From assembly GCA_902805915.1 (NCBI GenBank), contig CADCUO010000067.1, positions 1 through 64,000 on the forward strand: a DNA stretch of 64,000 nt, given 5' to 3'. This document shows, in pieces, positions 18,080-27,119 of the stretch; the stretch's first letter is position 1; each line of letters opens with the position of its first letter. Below the pieces are notes generated by a model. That model made no database searches, was not told the DNA's origin, and saw only the letters and a program-made list of their open reading frames with translations. The DNA is from an uncultured Propionibacteriaceae bacterium (GTDB lineage: Bacteria > Actinomycetota > Actinomycetes > Propionibacteriales > Propionibacteriaceae). A program made the translations under genes and the position numbers.

Positions 18080-18682
18080 CTAGGGAGCAGTGCTGACCCG
18101 AACGGTGGTGACGATGCTGGTCACCGCCGGGGCTGACGGGGTAGAGCCGAACCCGAACGTCACCGGTGGGTACACCGGTTGAAGCTGCCCGAGCTCTTCG
18201 CCCTGCCAGGTCCCGCGCAGACCGGCAACGGCGTGCACGTCCCAGGCCCCGTAGTACTCCCGACGGCCTCGCCCTGCAGAGCCGTAGGTTCGCACCCCCG
18301 GCATCAGGACACCAGCGACCGGATTGATGATCCGCAGCCATCGTGGCGAGGTGGCCAGCCGGCGCGGAACTGCTCGCAGCAGCCAGCCCACGATCCGGCG
18401 GCGGCCGCTGACGAACTCCAGCACCAGACCCGGTCCACTGACCCGGCGGGTGCGGCCGAACCGGCTCAGCTCCACCGGACCGATACGGATCTCGTCGAAG
18501 CTGTACGTGGCAGCGATGAACTCCGCCACCTCCTCGTTCGGGGCGAGGAGCACCCGGTGGCCGTCCGGCTGCTGCACCATGACATCGGCGAAGCTGCCGA
18601 AGGCGGTGTCGCGCCACATGCCCACCACGACCCGGACCCCGGAGCTGCTGCCCATGCCCGCGATCTCACCGGCGAACCTCAT
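18080..18682 (-). CDS. Conserved hypothetical protein
   Basis: The 200-residue protein starts at ATG 18682. Recognisable stretches are VVVGMWRDTAFGSFADVMVQ, RVLLAPNEEVAEFIAATYSF and FVSGRRRIVGWLLRAVPRRL. They suggest an alpha/beta protein with an amphipathic helix, but no family function is known to me. Similar proteins seem widespread in actinobacteria. It follows the SGNH hydrolase gene by 80 bp on the same strand. Confidence 0.65.
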   Translation of the reverse strand: MRFAGEIAGMGSSSGVRVVVGMWRDTAFGSFADVMVQQPDGHRVLLAPNEEVAEFIAATYSFDEIRIGPVELSRFGRTRRVSGPGLVLEFVSGRRRIVGWLLRAVPRRLATSPRWLRIINPVAGVLMPGVRTYGSAGRGRREYYGAWDVHAVAGLRGTWQGEELGQLQPVYPPVTFGFGSTPSAPAVTSIVTTVRVSTAP

Positions 18683-18762
18683 CGTCTGGCCAGCCTCATC
18701 GCTTGGCCATGCGTCGCTGCAGGGATAGTTTGCGCCGCGTGCTCGGACAGTACGCATTTCAC

Positions 18763-19560
18763 TCAGTCGTCGGTACGGACCGTGCGGCGCGGCACCACCG
18801 TGGGCACCGGCCGTTTGGCGGTGATGTTGGCGCCGTACGGGCCGCCGCGGATCCCCCGGCCCAACCACGGTGCCAGGTAGCGAACTGCCCAGTCAAAGTC
18901 GCGTCCGATCCGCTCGCTGCGCCGGCGATGGGTGAGCTCATCCTCCAAGGCCTGCGACCACGCATCATCCATGCCCTCCACACCCAGACACCAAGCCAGG
19001 GCGGCGGCGACACGCTCGTGGCCCAGCGGGTTGCCGTGCAACCGGTCCTCGAACCACAACCGCGGGTCCCCGGCGATCGGGTACTCCTGAAAGTCGAGCA
19101 CCAGCGCGCTATAGGTGTGAGCGGCGTCTCGGATGATGTCGTTCAGCTGGTCCATCCGGTCCTGAAGGTGGCGACCCAGCGGGTTCATCGCTGTGGTGTC
19201 GGGCATGGTGAAGGTCAGCACGGTGATGTCCCGAGCCCGGGCTCGGGCGAACATGTCCGCATAGTCGGTGCGGATCGCCGCGAAGTCGCACCACAGTGCG
19301 ATCACGTCGTTGACGCCGCCGAAGATCGTCATCAGGTCAGGTTCCAAGGCGATGGCCCGGTCAAACTGGCTGGTCCGAATCTCGTGCAGCTTCAAACCGC
19401 GGACCGCCAGGTTGGCGTAGTCCAGCGGTTTCGGCTGACCGTCCGCAATGTGCTGGGCGAGCCGGTCCGCCCACCCGCGGTAGCCGCCGTGACCGTCCGG
19501 GTCCTCCAGACCTTCGGTGCTGGAGTCACCGATGGCCACGTAGCGGCGAAACAAACTCAC
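18763..19560 (-). CDS. SGNH/GDSL-type hydrolase
   Basis: The 265-residue protein has the SGNH blocks: block I YVAIGDSSTEG with nucleophile S13, block III FGGVNDV with the oxyanion Asn, and block V DRLHGNPLGHERVA with the catalytic Asp and His. No signal peptide is visible, so it acts in the cytoplasm as an esterase or deacylase; the substrate is unknown. The start is GTG; GACAAT lies exactly 6 nt upstream with no SD, indicating a leaderless transcript. Confidence 0.88.
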   Translation of the reverse strand: MSLFRRYVAIGDSSTEGLEDPDGHGGYRGWADRLAQHIADGQPKPLDYANLAVRGLKLHEIRTSQFDRAIALEPDLMTIFGGVNDVIALWCDFAAIRTDYADMFARARARDITVLTFTMPDTTAMNPLGRHLQDRMDQLNDIIRDAAHTYSALVLDFQEYPIAGDPRLWFEDRLHGNPLGHERVAAALAWCLGVEGMDDAWSQALEDELTHRRRSERIGRDFDWAVRYLAPWLGRGIRGGPYGANITAKRPVPTVVPRRTVRTDD

Positions 19561-19643
19561 CTACCGATTGTCACCCATGGCTAAGGCCACCTAGTTCCTG
19601 ACTCGCTCCGACCCCGAACTATCATCAGCAAGGGGTGGTATCG

Positions 19644-20888
19644 ATGCCGCGCGCGTCCCGGACAGAGGCTTTCCTCGCCTTCGCCGACGCCCACCGTCGC
19701 GCTTTGCTGGGGTCGGCCTATCTGATCCTCGGCGACGCGGCGCTGGCGCGGGCACGCGTCGACTTCATCTTGGCCAAGGCCTACCAGAGCTGGCGCCGAC
19801 TAGGCGACCCACGTATGCACTGTTTCGCCGCCCTGCTCGGCGGGTCCAACCCGGGTCCGCAGCCCTGGAACCAGTCGGACCGCTATGAGCTGGTTGACCG
19901 CCATCCGGCTCCCCCTGAGCCGGCCGAGGAGATCGTGTCGGATCTGGCTGATCTGGGCGAGCAGGAGCGGCAGCTGGTGGTGCTCGAGTACTACGCCGGG
20001 ATGTCGCCGGCGGAGCTGGCGGTACTGACGTCGGCGGACCCGGACCGGGTGGAGGAGCTTCGCGCTGCGGCACGTTCGGCGCTCACCGCGCGGAATCTGG
20101 GCAGGTCCCAGGATCGTCATCTCGAAGCCGAGCTCGAGGCCGCCGTACAGCATCGGTTCGGCCCAGAGCTGAGCAACGCCAGCGGTCGGGGCGCCGCGGC
20201 CGGTCAGGGCGCCGCCGACGACCTGTCACACGGCCGGTCGCTGGTTCACCGACAGCGGCTGCGCGGTCTGGCTGCCGCCGTACTGGTCGTGGTGCTCGCG
20301 CTGGGTGCAAGTCAGGCCCTGCCCAGCCGGGGTCAGCCGGAGGCCGCTGGTGCGTCGCCCCCGGTGGCGTCGGCGTCGCCGAGTCGACCAAGCTGTCCCG
20401 TGTCCGACCGGGGCTGCCGGGGTCAGGTTACCCGGGACTGGCGGGATCGGATCTCGAAGATCTCCCGCTCCTACCTTGATCCCGACGACAGCTACTTCAC
20501 CGGCTACAGCTACTCCTACGACCGGTCCTACGACTCCGATGAGCTGTGGAACGGCCAAGGCGGTGCACTCGGGTTGGACCTGTTCAAGCTGGAGCGGGGA
20601 GCTACCCAGGTCTTCATCCAGGTCGCAACAGCACGGGAGTTCGCGCCACGCTGCGGTCAGGCGACTGCCCAGGACTGCGTCAGCATGCGCTTCATGGACG
20701 GCAACAGCTTCATCATGACCGAGACCACCCACGTCTCGGAGGGCATTGAGGTGCAGTACCGCCCGGAAGGCACCCAGGTGATCACCCTGATTGCCCGCAA
20801 TGTGTCCAACGGCACCGCGCTCGACATCACCCGGGGTCAACTGCTGCTGCTGGCGCAGGACCCCCAGCTGCGCCTGCCGCCACTGTGA
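19644..20888 (+). CDS. Membrane-anchored, sigma-factor-like protein with extracytoplasmic domain
   Basis: The 414-residue protein starts at ATG 8 nt after AGGGG. The first 170 residues resemble ECF sigma factors: AHRRALLGSAYLILGDAALA is region-2-like, and LGEQERQLVVLEYYAGMSPA plus VLTSADPDRVEEL are region-4-like. One transmembrane helix follows (GLAAAVLVVVLALGASQAL), then a Ser/Pro/Ala linker and a secreted domain of about 150 residues containing paired-Cys candidates (CPVSDRGC, CGQATAQDC) and a Tyr/Ser/Asp-rich stretch. Region 2 is shortened and lacks an obvious -10 recognition helix, so it may be a sigma-derived sensor rather than an active sigma factor. It is monocistronic. Confidence 0.6.
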   Translation: MPRASRTEAFLAFADAHRRALLGSAYLILGDAALARARVDFILAKAYQSWRRLGDPRMHCFAALLGGSNPGPQPWNQSDRYELVDRHPAPPEPAEEIVSDLADLGEQERQLVVLEYYAGMSPAELAVLTSADPDRVEELRAAARSALTARNLGRSQDRHLEAELEAAVQHRFGPELSNASGRGAAAGQGAADDLSHGRSLVHRQRLRGLAAAVLVVVLALGASQALPSRGQPEAAGASPPVASASPSRPSCPVSDRGCRGQVTRDWRDRISKISRSYLDPDDSYFTGYSYSYDRSYDSDELWNGQGGALGLDLFKLERGATQVFIQVATAREFAPRCGQATAQDCVSMRFMDGNSFIMTETTHVSEGIEVQYRPEGTQVITLIARNVSNGTALDITRGQLLLLAQDPQLRLPPL

Positions 20889-20926
20889 GCCGATAGAGAA
20901 GGCCGGCCGGTCTGAGCTGAGCCGAC

Positions 20927-21349
20927 TCAGTCCGCGTTCCCCCGGCGTTGTTGCTTGAGGTGGGAACGGCGCCGCTTAGCCTCCAGTCTGCGTTGCACCG
21001 AGCCCCGGGTGGGTCGAGACGGCCGCCGTACCCGCGGTGGTGGCGCTGTGGCCGACTCCAGCAGATCCTGCAGCCGCTGCAGCGCCAGCTGGCGGTTCTG
21101 GAGCTGCGACCGGGTGTCGCTGACAGCGATGGTCAGTGCCCCGTCGACCAGCCTGGCGCCGAGCCGGTCCAAAGCGCGCCGACGCTGAGTATCCGACAGT
21201 GATGATGATCTGGCCACATCAAAGCTCAGCTCCACCCGGCTGTCCGCGGTGTTCACCGACTGCCCTCCCGGCCCGCTGGAACGGGAGAAGCGCCAGGACA
21301 GCTCGCGAGCCGGGATGGGCGTTCCGCGTACGGTCAGCGGCTCCTCCAC
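20927..21349 (-). CDS. arfB: Alternative ribosome-rescue peptidyl-tRNA hydrolase
   Basis: The 140-residue protein has the release-factor GGQ domain, SRSSGPGGQSVNTADSRVEL with GGQ at 28-30, and a basic C-terminal tail (RRLEAKRRRSHLKQQRRG) that enters the empty mRNA channel of stalled ribosomes. This is the ArfB/YaeJ layout without codon-recognition domains. GTG 21349 is used; GATAGT lies 6 nt upstream, suggesting a leaderless mRNA. A longer in-frame reading upstream has no family similarity. Confidence 0.88.
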   Translation of the reverse strand: MEEPLTVRGTPIPARELSWRFSRSSGPGGQSVNTADSRVELSFDVARSSSLSDTQRRRALDRLGARLVDGALTIAVSDTRSQLQNRQLALQRLQDLLESATAPPPRVRRPSRPTRGSVQRRLEAKRRRSHLKQQRRGNAD

Positions 21350-21428
21350 CTGCCCACTATCGCTTGACGTAGCGTGGTGGCCGCAGGCGACACGCGTTGC
21401 TGGGGACGAGCGGAGGGGGAGCGAGGCA

Positions 21429-21893
21429 GTGGCCGGCAAGTCCAGACTGTCCGCGGCGGACATCGCGTGCTGGGTGATCAAGTCCCGACGCGCGCCTGCT
21501 GCCATTGCCGCCGGGTGGAGGCCGGGACACGAGCAGCGGCTCAACCGCTGCCTGCGGCGTTCCTACCGGGTGGAGCTGATGCAGCCGGGCCAGCGATGCC
21601 TGCTCTGGCTCAGTGGCCGGGACCAGCCGGGAGTGCAGGCAATCGGGACGCTGCTCAGCCAGGCCGAGATCCCCCCGGTGGGCGCCGACGATCCGGAGGC
21701 AGAGGTACGGGTCTCGCTCCGGCTGCTGCAGCAGCCGATCCCGCGCAGCACGCTGCTTGCCGACCCGGTATTCACTCGCGCCGAGGTGCTTCGGATGCCG
21801 GCCGGCAGCAACCCGTCGTACCTCACCTGGGACCAGGTCGACACGCTCAGGGACTTCGTCGATCCCCGGGAGTGGGAGGCGGCCGGCTGGTGA
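21429..21893 (+). CDS. EVE/PUA-like domain protein
   Basis: The 154-residue protein starts at GTG, with purine-rich GGAGGGGGAGCGAGG just before it. The order CWVIKS, YRVELMQPGQRCLLWLSG, GVQAIGTL follows the EVE domain (PUA-related beta barrel), which often binds modified bases or RNA. The match is from pattern only. It is divergent from arfB (79 bp between starts) and convergent with the F420 oxidoreductase gene. Confidence 0.55.
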   Translation: MAGKSRLSAADIACWVIKSRRAPAAIAAGWRPGHEQRLNRCLRRSYRVELMQPGQRCLLWLSGRDQPGVQAIGTLLSQAEIPPVGADDPEAEVRVSLRLLQQPIPRSTLLADPVFTRAEVLRMPAGSNPSYLTWDQVDTLRDFVDPREWEAAGW

Positions 21894-21919
21894 CAGCCCC
21901 GGTGCCGGAATGAGAAACC

Positions 21920-22735
21920 TCAGCCGGTCGTGGACGACCCGGCGTTGAACTCGTCCCGGTACTGCAGCCAGTCGCGCACCAACGACAGGTCGTATCCGGC
22001 GCGGCCGTCGGTGCTGATGGTGATCAGCCGGGTACCGAGCCCGGTCAGCTCTTCAGCCGCCTCGTCGGGTCCCCTGTCCGCAGCCGTTGAGCGCTCGATC
22101 TCGCCGGGGTCGCGGCCCACCTCAGCGCACCAGTTGTTCAGCACCTCGTTCTTGTGCGCCAGCGTCTCGGCGTCCCCGAAGCCGTGCCAGGTGGTGGCGT
22201 ACTGTGCCACCAGCTTCAGCGTCTTACGTTCGCCTCCGCCGCCGATCAGGATCGGGATATCGCGCGTCGGGGCGGGGTTCAGCTTGGCCCAGCGGCTGGT
22301 GATCCGCGGGAGCCCCTCGGCTAGCGCGGCGAGCCGGCTGCCGGCCGTACCGAACTCGTAGCCGTACTCGTCGTAGTCCCGCTCAAACCAGCCGGCCCCG
22401 ATACCCAGAATCAGCCGGCCGGCACTGATGTGGTCCACCGTCCGCGCCATGTCGGCCAGCAGGTCGGGGTTGCGGTAGCTGTTGCAGGAGACCAACGCAC
22501 CGATCTCGACCCGCTCAGTCTGCTCCGCCCAGGCAGCCAGCATGGTCCAGCACTCGTAGTGCAGCCCATCGGGCTCGCCGCTGAGGGGAAAGAAGTGGTC
22601 CCAGTTGAAGATGACGTCCACCCCCGCCTCCTCAGCCGCATCAACTGCGCGACGCAGGTCGGCGTATTCGGCGTGCTGGGGCTGGAGCTGCACACCCACT
22701 CTGAGTGGTCGTGTGGCGTAGGGCTGCTCGGTCAT
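21920..22735 (-). CDS. F420-dependent LLM-class (luciferase-like) oxidoreductase
   Basis: The 271-residue TIM-barrel protein has typical LLM segments: RVGVQLQPQHAEYADLRRAV, VDVIFNWDHFFPLSG, MARTVDHISAGRLILGIGAG with the cofactor phosphate loop, and DIPILIGGGGERKTLKLVAQ. The family uses F420, less often FMN, for hydride transfer; the substrate is unknown. TATGGT lies 7 nt before ATG 22735, suggesting a leaderless transcript; GTG four codons earlier is an alternative start. It lies just downstream of tRNA-Leu and its hairpin on the same strand. Confidence 0.87.
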   Translation of the reverse strand: MTEQPYATRPLRVGVQLQPQHAEYADLRRAVDAAEEAGVDVIFNWDHFFPLSGEPDGLHYECWTMLAAWAEQTERVEIGALVSCNSYRNPDLLADMARTVDHISAGRLILGIGAGWFERDYDEYGYEFGTAGSRLAALAEGLPRITSRWAKLNPAPTRDIPILIGGGGERKTLKLVAQYATTWHGFGDAETLAHKNEVLNNWCAEVGRDPGEIERSTAADRGPDEAAEELTGLGTRLITISTDGRAGYDLSLVRDWLQYRDEFNAGSSTTG

Positions 22736-22800
22736 GACGCTCACCATACGACGGGGCGGTGACGAGCCCGGCTTGTGGGTTGATGCCGCTGAAACGCACG

Positions 22801-22833
22801 GAACTCCGGCCGGACCGAGCCTGACCGGAGTTC
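22801..22833 (-). terminator. Hairpin downstream of tRNA-Leu
   Basis: GAACTCCGG (22801-22809) pairs perfectly with CCGGAGTTC (22825-22833). On the minus strand it follows the tRNA by 20 nt and is followed by a short T-containing stretch, so it probably ends the tRNA transcript. Confidence 0.6.
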
Positions 22834-22852
22834 GCAAGAGCTGACATTGCTG

Positions 22853-22935
22853 TGCGCGAGGGGGGATTTGAACCCCCACGTCCTTGCGGACACTGGCACC
22901 TGAAGCCAGCGCGTCTGCCGTTCCGCCACTCGCGC
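22853..22935 (-). tRNA. tRNA-Leu (anticodon CAG)
   Basis: The 83-nt class II tRNA has acceptor stem GCGCGAG/CTCGCGC with discriminator A. The anticodon stem CTGGC/GCCAG encloses loop TTCAGGT (anticodon CAG). There is a variable arm TGTCCGCAAGGACG and T arm GGGGGTTCAAATCCCCC. CCA is not encoded. It reads CUG, a major Leu codon in this high-GC genome. Confidence 0.96.
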
Positions 22936-23084
22936 TCAGTCCGTACCTCACAGTGCGAACCAGCCGGGAAAGGCTAGCACGGCTCCGCCCGGCGGGTGGA
23001 ATCCAGATCTGCCGCGGAGTCCGGATACCATCGAGGTCGCGGCACAACACGTAGACATCAACCAGGTGACAAGAGAGGAGGGAC

Positions 23085-23792
23085 ATGGGCATCTTCCAAC
23101 GGTTCGAGAAGAAGGTCGAGGGGGCCGTCAACGGTGTGTTCGCGCGCGCCTTCAAGGGCGACGTGCAACCGGTCGAGATCGCAGCCCGGCTGCAGCGCGA
23201 GCTCGATGCCGAAGCCAAGCTCATGTCCCGCGACAAGCGCCTGGTGCCGAACGAGTTCATCGTCGGGCTGTCACAGCATGATCACGACAAGCTCGCTCCG
23301 TACAGCAAGACGCTGACCAGCGAGCTGGCCGGGTCGTTGAAGGACCACGCGGAGTCGATGGGTTACCTGTTCAGCGGCCCGATCCGGATCCACCTCGAGC
23401 TCGACGACTCGTTGCCAGTCGGCCGCTTCACCGTGGACTCCCGTGCAGTTGCCGCGGTCGAGGCCAACGGGAAGCAGGGCACAGCCGACGGCAGAGCGCA
23501 ACTGGTGCTGGAGGTCAACGGCGTACGTCATCCGCTCCAGCCGCCCGGGCTGGTCATCGGGCGTGGCACCGAAGCCGACCTGCGGATCAACGACCCTGGC
23601 ATCTCCCGCCGGCACGCCGAGATCCGGGTCAGCGGTGGCGCCGGCCGGGTGCATGTCGACATCGTCGACCTGGGATCCACCAACGGCATCATCGTCAACG
23701 GACAACGGGTCCGGCACGCGGAGCTGGGTGCGGGTTCGCGGATCGAGATCGGCTCCACCCGGATGCTGGTGCACGCACCCGCCGGGCACTGA
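23085..23792 (+). CDS. fhaA: FHA-domain protein FhaA (DUF3662-FHA)
   Basis: The 235-residue protein starts MGIFQRFEKKVEGAVNGVFA, the DUF3662 N-terminal domain. The C-terminal FHA domain follows a short linker (LVIGRGTEADLRINDPGISR, RRHAEI, DLGSTNGIIVNG). The Ser/Arg/His/Asn phosphothreonine-binding residues are present. In mycobacteria FhaA binds phosphorylated MviN/MurJ and links PknB to peptidoglycan export. The linker is short compared with the long disordered one of mycobacteria. First gene of fhaA-fhaB-pstP-rodA-pbpA-pknB, with an upstream GGAGG site. Confidence 0.93.
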   Translation: MGIFQRFEKKVEGAVNGVFARAFKGDVQPVEIAARLQRELDAEAKLMSRDKRLVPNEFIVGLSQHDHDKLAPYSKTLTSELAGSLKDHAESMGYLFSGPIRIHLELDDSLPVGRFTVDSRAVAAVEANGKQGTADGRAQLVLEVNGVRHPLQPPGLVIGRGTEADLRINDPGISRRHAEIRVSGGAGRVHVDIVDLGSTNGIIVNGQRVRHAELGAGSRIEIGSTRMLVHAPAGH

Positions 23793-23803
23793 GGCGGTCA
23801 GGA

Positions 23804-24283
23804 ATGTCGGAAATCGCGCTCACCATTATCAAGGTGCTGTTCCTGGCACTCCTGTGGATCTTCATCCTATCCGCTGTCTCAGTCATCCGGAGTGACCTGT
23901 TCGGCCGAGCGGTGCCGGCACAGGACCCGGGACAGCCACGACAGCTCGCGAACCCAGCCCGACCGCCGCGGGAGACGAGGAAGACTCGTGGAGCACCGCG
24001 CGTCTTCGCCATCACCCAGGGCAACCAGGCCGGGGAGTCCGCTGAGCTGAGCGCTGGCACAGTGCTGATCGGGCGTGGCGCGGACTGCCAGCTAATCTTG
24101 GACGACGACTACGTCTCGACCCGCCATGCCCGGGTGGTGGCAGCCGAGACCGGCTACTACATCGAGGACCTGGGGTCCACGAATGGTACCTATGTCAACG
24201 GCCAGCGGATCACCGCGCCGACCTCGATCTCGCTCCAAGACACCGTACGGATCGGCAAGACCGTGCTGAAGCTCCAGACGTGA
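23804..24283 (+). CDS. fhaB: FHA-domain membrane-anchored protein FhaB/FipA
   Basis: The 159-residue protein has one N-terminal membrane helix (IIKVLFLALLWIFILSAVSV), a basic/proline-rich linker and a C-terminal FHA domain (VLIGRGADCQLILDDDYVST, RHARVV, DLGSTNGTYVNG). In mycobacteria FhaB (FipA) connects PknA/PknB phosphorylation to FtsZ and FtsQ. It follows fhaA by 11 bp and its stop overlaps the pstP start by 4 bp (GTGA), so the unit is translationally coupled. Confidence 0.92.
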   Translation: MSEIALTIIKVLFLALLWIFILSAVSVIRSDLFGRAVPAQDPGQPRQLANPARPPRETRKTRGAPRVFAITQGNQAGESAELSAGTVLIGRGADCQLILDDDYVSTRHARVVAAETGYYIEDLGSTNGTYVNGQRITAPTSISLQDTVRIGKTVLKLQT

Positions 24284-25722
24284 GTTCCGCCGATGGAAAC
24301 TCAGAGTCCGGCCCGGCCGTGACCTTCAACCTGCGTTTCGTCGCCCATTCCGAGACCGGGCCGGTCCGCAAGAACAACCAGGACTCCGGCTTCGCTAGCC
24401 GGCACCTGCTTGCAGTGGCCGACGGCATGGGCGGTGCCGCGGCCGGCGATCTCGCCTCGGCGGTGGCCATCGACACTCTCAGCAGGGTTGACGGGTCGCC
24501 GGACGACGGCGCAATGCTGGAGGTGCTGGCCGACGCGTTCTCCCGCGCCAACGAACGCATCGCCGCCCTGGTGGAGGACGACTTCTCCCTCGAAGGCATG
24601 GGCACGACGGTGACCGCCGGCTTGTTCGACGGAACCCAGCTTGGGCTGGCCCACATCGGTGACAGCCGGGCCTACCTGCTGCGGGGCGGGAGGCTGGAGC
24701 GTCTCACCCATGACCACAGCTGGGTCCAGTCGCTGCTGGACGACGGCAAGATCAGCACCGAGGAGGCCGCGGTCCACCCCCACCGCTCGTTGCTGCTCAA
24801 AGTGCTCAACGGTCAGCCTTCGGCTGCTCCCGATTTGGAGCTGATACCGGTCCAGGTAGGTGACAGGCTGCTGTTCTGCAGCGACGGGGTCTGCGGGCTG
24901 GTCGACGACCCCGACCTTGCCGCGGCGATGCAGACCGAGAGCCTGGAAGACGCACTGCGCCGGCTGGTCGACCAGGCCTATGCCGCCGGCGGGATCGACA
25001 ACATCACCATCATCCTGGCCGACATCGTCGAAGGCGAAGCGACCGGCGGCACGTTCGTCCTCGGCGCGGCGTCGGAACGCTCCATCCCCGATGTCGTGCC
25101 CGGGCCGGATAGCGGCGACGACGACGTCGAGGACACCGTGGTCGTCTCCGACGGTACGCCTGCCGAGGGCGCCCACGAGGTGGACGACGAGGCCCGCTAC
25201 ACACCGCTGCCACCCGCAAAACGCCGATTGGGCCGCACGCTGGTAGGGCTGCTGGCGCTGGTCCTGGTGCTGGGAGCAGGTGTCGGCACCGGCTACGCCT
25301 GGACCCGGACCCAGTACTACGTCGGCGCTGCGGGTGAGCAGGTGGCGATCTACCAGGGCCTCCCCGATAGCGTGCCGGGCATCTCGCTGTCCCGGGTGTA
25401 CGAGGTCCAGGAGCTCCGTCTCGCCGCTCTGCCGCCCTTCTACCAGGACATGGTGCGATCGGCCATCGAAGTGGACAGCCTGGCCGCGGCCCGCTCGACC
25501 GTCACCACGCTGCAGGCGACGGCGGAACGGTGTGGGACGCAGCAGCCCAGTCCGCCGAGCCGGCCGGCCACTCCGGGGCCGAGCCTCCCGACAAGTCCCT
25601 CCCCCAGCGCGTCGGTCTCTCCCGGCCTGCGCACGACGCCCGGGGGCGACGCTCCCAGCACGCCCAGCGCGCCGAGCCCGCCACGGACACCGAGCACGGC
25701 CACCCCCGAACAGAGCTGCTGA
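24280..25722 (+). CDS. pstP: PP2C-family Ser/Thr protein phosphatase
   Basis: The 480-residue protein has a cytoplasmic PP2C domain (about residues 15-250: GPVRKNNQDSGFA, VADGMGGAAAGD, GMGTTVTAGLF, AHIGDSRAYLLR, GIDNITIILAD) with the metal-binding Asp residues in place. An acidic linker follows, then one membrane helix (LVGLLALVLVLGAGVGTGYA) and an extracellular part ending in a Ser/Pro/Thr-rich tail. It reverses PknB phosphorylation. GTG start overlaps the fhaB stop; rodA begins 2 bp after its stop. Confidence 0.94.
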   Translation: MSSADGNSESGPAVTFNLRFVAHSETGPVRKNNQDSGFASRHLLAVADGMGGAAAGDLASAVAIDTLSRVDGSPDDGAMLEVLADAFSRANERIAALVEDDFSLEGMGTTVTAGLFDGTQLGLAHIGDSRAYLLRGGRLERLTHDHSWVQSLLDDGKISTEEAAVHPHRSLLLKVLNGQPSAAPDLELIPVQVGDRLLFCSDGVCGLVDDPDLAAAMQTESLEDALRRLVDQAYAAGGIDNITIILADIVEGEATGGTFVLGAASERSIPDVVPGPDSGDDDVEDTVVVSDGTPAEGAHEVDDEARYTPLPPAKRRLGRTLVGLLALVLVLGAGVGTGYAWTRTQYYVGAAGEQVAIYQGLPDSVPGISLSRVYEVQELRLAALPPFYQDMVRSAIEVDSLAAARSTVTTLQATAERCGTQQPSPPSRPATPGPSLPTSPSPSASVSPGLRTTPGGDAPSTPSAPSPPRTPSTATPEQSC

Positions 25723-25724
25723 CC

Positions 25725-27119
25725 ATGAGTGATGTGGCCGCACCGGTGTCTGTGATCCCCCGCAAACGTCGCGGGATCGAGCTGTTCCTGGTGGTGTTCG
25801 CGTTGGCCATCGTGCTCAGCGGGTACGCGATCATCGACCTCAACGTGCTCGACCGGATCTCCGCGACGCTGCCCTATCTCGCCGGCTTCTGCACGGGACT
25901 GGCCCTGCTGGCGCACCTTGCGGTCCGGTGGCGGCTGCCCTACGCCGACCCGGTCATCTTGCCGTGCGTGGTGCTGCTGAACGGCCTCGGGCTGGCGATG
26001 ATCCACCGGATCGACCTGATCAACGACCCCCCGCTGACCGGAGCCCGCCAGCAGCTGGTCTGGACCACCGTCGGCGTGGCCTTGTTCATAGTGGTCGCGG
26101 TCGTGGTTCGTGACCACCGACCGCTGCAGCGGTTCACGTACACCATGTTCCTCGGCGGTCTGGTGCTGCTGCTGCTGCCCTTGATGCCGTTCCTCGGGGT
26201 GGAGAGGTTCGGGGCACGGATCTGGATCAGCGTCGCCGGCTACAGCTTCCAACCGGCGGAGGTGGCCAAGATCCTGCTGTCGCTGGCCTTCGCGTCGTAC
26301 CTGGTGGAGAAGCGGGATGTGCTGGCCCTGGCAGGCTACCGCTTCCTGGGCATCGACCTCCCCCGGGCTCGAGACCTCGGACCCATTGTGCTGATGTGGC
26401 TGACCAGTCTGGCCGTGCTGGTGTTCCAAAAGGACCTCGGAACCTCGCTGCTGTTCTTCGGGCTGTTCGTCATGATGTTGTACGTATCCACCGAACGCGC
26501 CGGATGGCCGATCCTCGGCACCCTGCTGTTCGCCGCCGGGGCGTACCTGGGCTATCTGCAGTTCAGCCATGTCCGGGTACGGGTCGGCGCCTGGCTGGAC
26601 CCGTTCTCCGACTTCGACCGCTACTACCAGGTCATCACCGCACAGTTCGGGATCGCCTGGGGCGGCCTGCTGGGGACCGGTTTGGGCGAGGGCCGCCCCG
26701 GGCTGACCCCCCTGGCTCGCAGCGACTTCATCGCCGCGGCGATCGGTGAAGAGCTCGGGATGACCGGGCTGATGGCGGTGGTGATGATCTACGGCCTGAT
26801 CGTGGCCCGTGGGCTGCGGACCGCGCTGCAGTGCCGGGAGCCGTTCGGCAAGCTGCTCGCCGCCGGCCTGTCCTTCGCCTTCGCGCTGCAGGTGTTCACC
26901 ATCATCGGCGGGGTGACGAGGCTGCTGCCGTTGACCGGTCTCACCACACCGTTCATGTCCCAGGGCGGGTCCTCGCTGATCGCCAACTGGGTGATTGTCG
27001 CGCTGCTGCTGATTGTGTCGCACCACGCCCGCAAGCCCATCGCTACGGTGGCAGCCATCGACGCCGACTCCCAGACCACGCAGCTGGTCAAGGTGCCTGC
27101 GCTGAGGAGCTCGGCGTGA
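25725..27119 (+). CDS. rodA: SEDS peptidoglycan polymerase (RodA/FtsW family)
   Basis: The 464-residue membrane protein has about ten hydrophobic segments and SEDS landmarks: GARIWISVAGYSFQPAEVAK with the essential Asp/Glu region, VFQKDLGTSLLFFGLFV, and LLPLTGLTTPFMSQGGSSL near the end. It polymerises lipid II with the class B PBP encoded next. ATG 25725 is used. The gene stop overlaps the GTG of pbpA (GTGA), a tight coupling that keeps the two partners balanced. Confidence 0.94.
   Translation: MSDVAAPVSVIPRKRRGIELFLVVFALAIVLSGYAIIDLNVLDRISATLPYLAGFCTGLALLAHLAVRWRLPYADPVILPCVVLLNGLGLAMIHRIDLINDPPLTGARQQLVWTTVGVALFIVVAVVVRDHRPLQRFTYTMFLGGLVLLLLPLMPFLGVERFGARIWISVAGYSFQPAEVAKILLSLAFASYLVEKRDVLALAGYRFLGIDLPRARDLGPIVLMWLTSLAVLVFQKDLGTSLLFFGLFVMMLYVSTERAGWPILGTLLFAAGAYLGYLQFSHVRVRVGAWLDPFSDFDRYYQVITAQFGIAWGGLLGTGLGEGRPGLTPLARSDFIAAAIGEELGMTGLMAVVMIYGLIVARGLRTALQCREPFGKLLAAGLSFAFALQVFTIIGGVTRLLPLTGLTTPFMSQGGSSLIANWVIVALLLIVSHHARKPIATVAAIDADSQTTQLVKVPALRSSA

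Noticed and set aside
24301-25743. 480-codon frame antisense to pstP
   Set aside because: Mirror frame of a confident PP2C gene; no recognisable domain.
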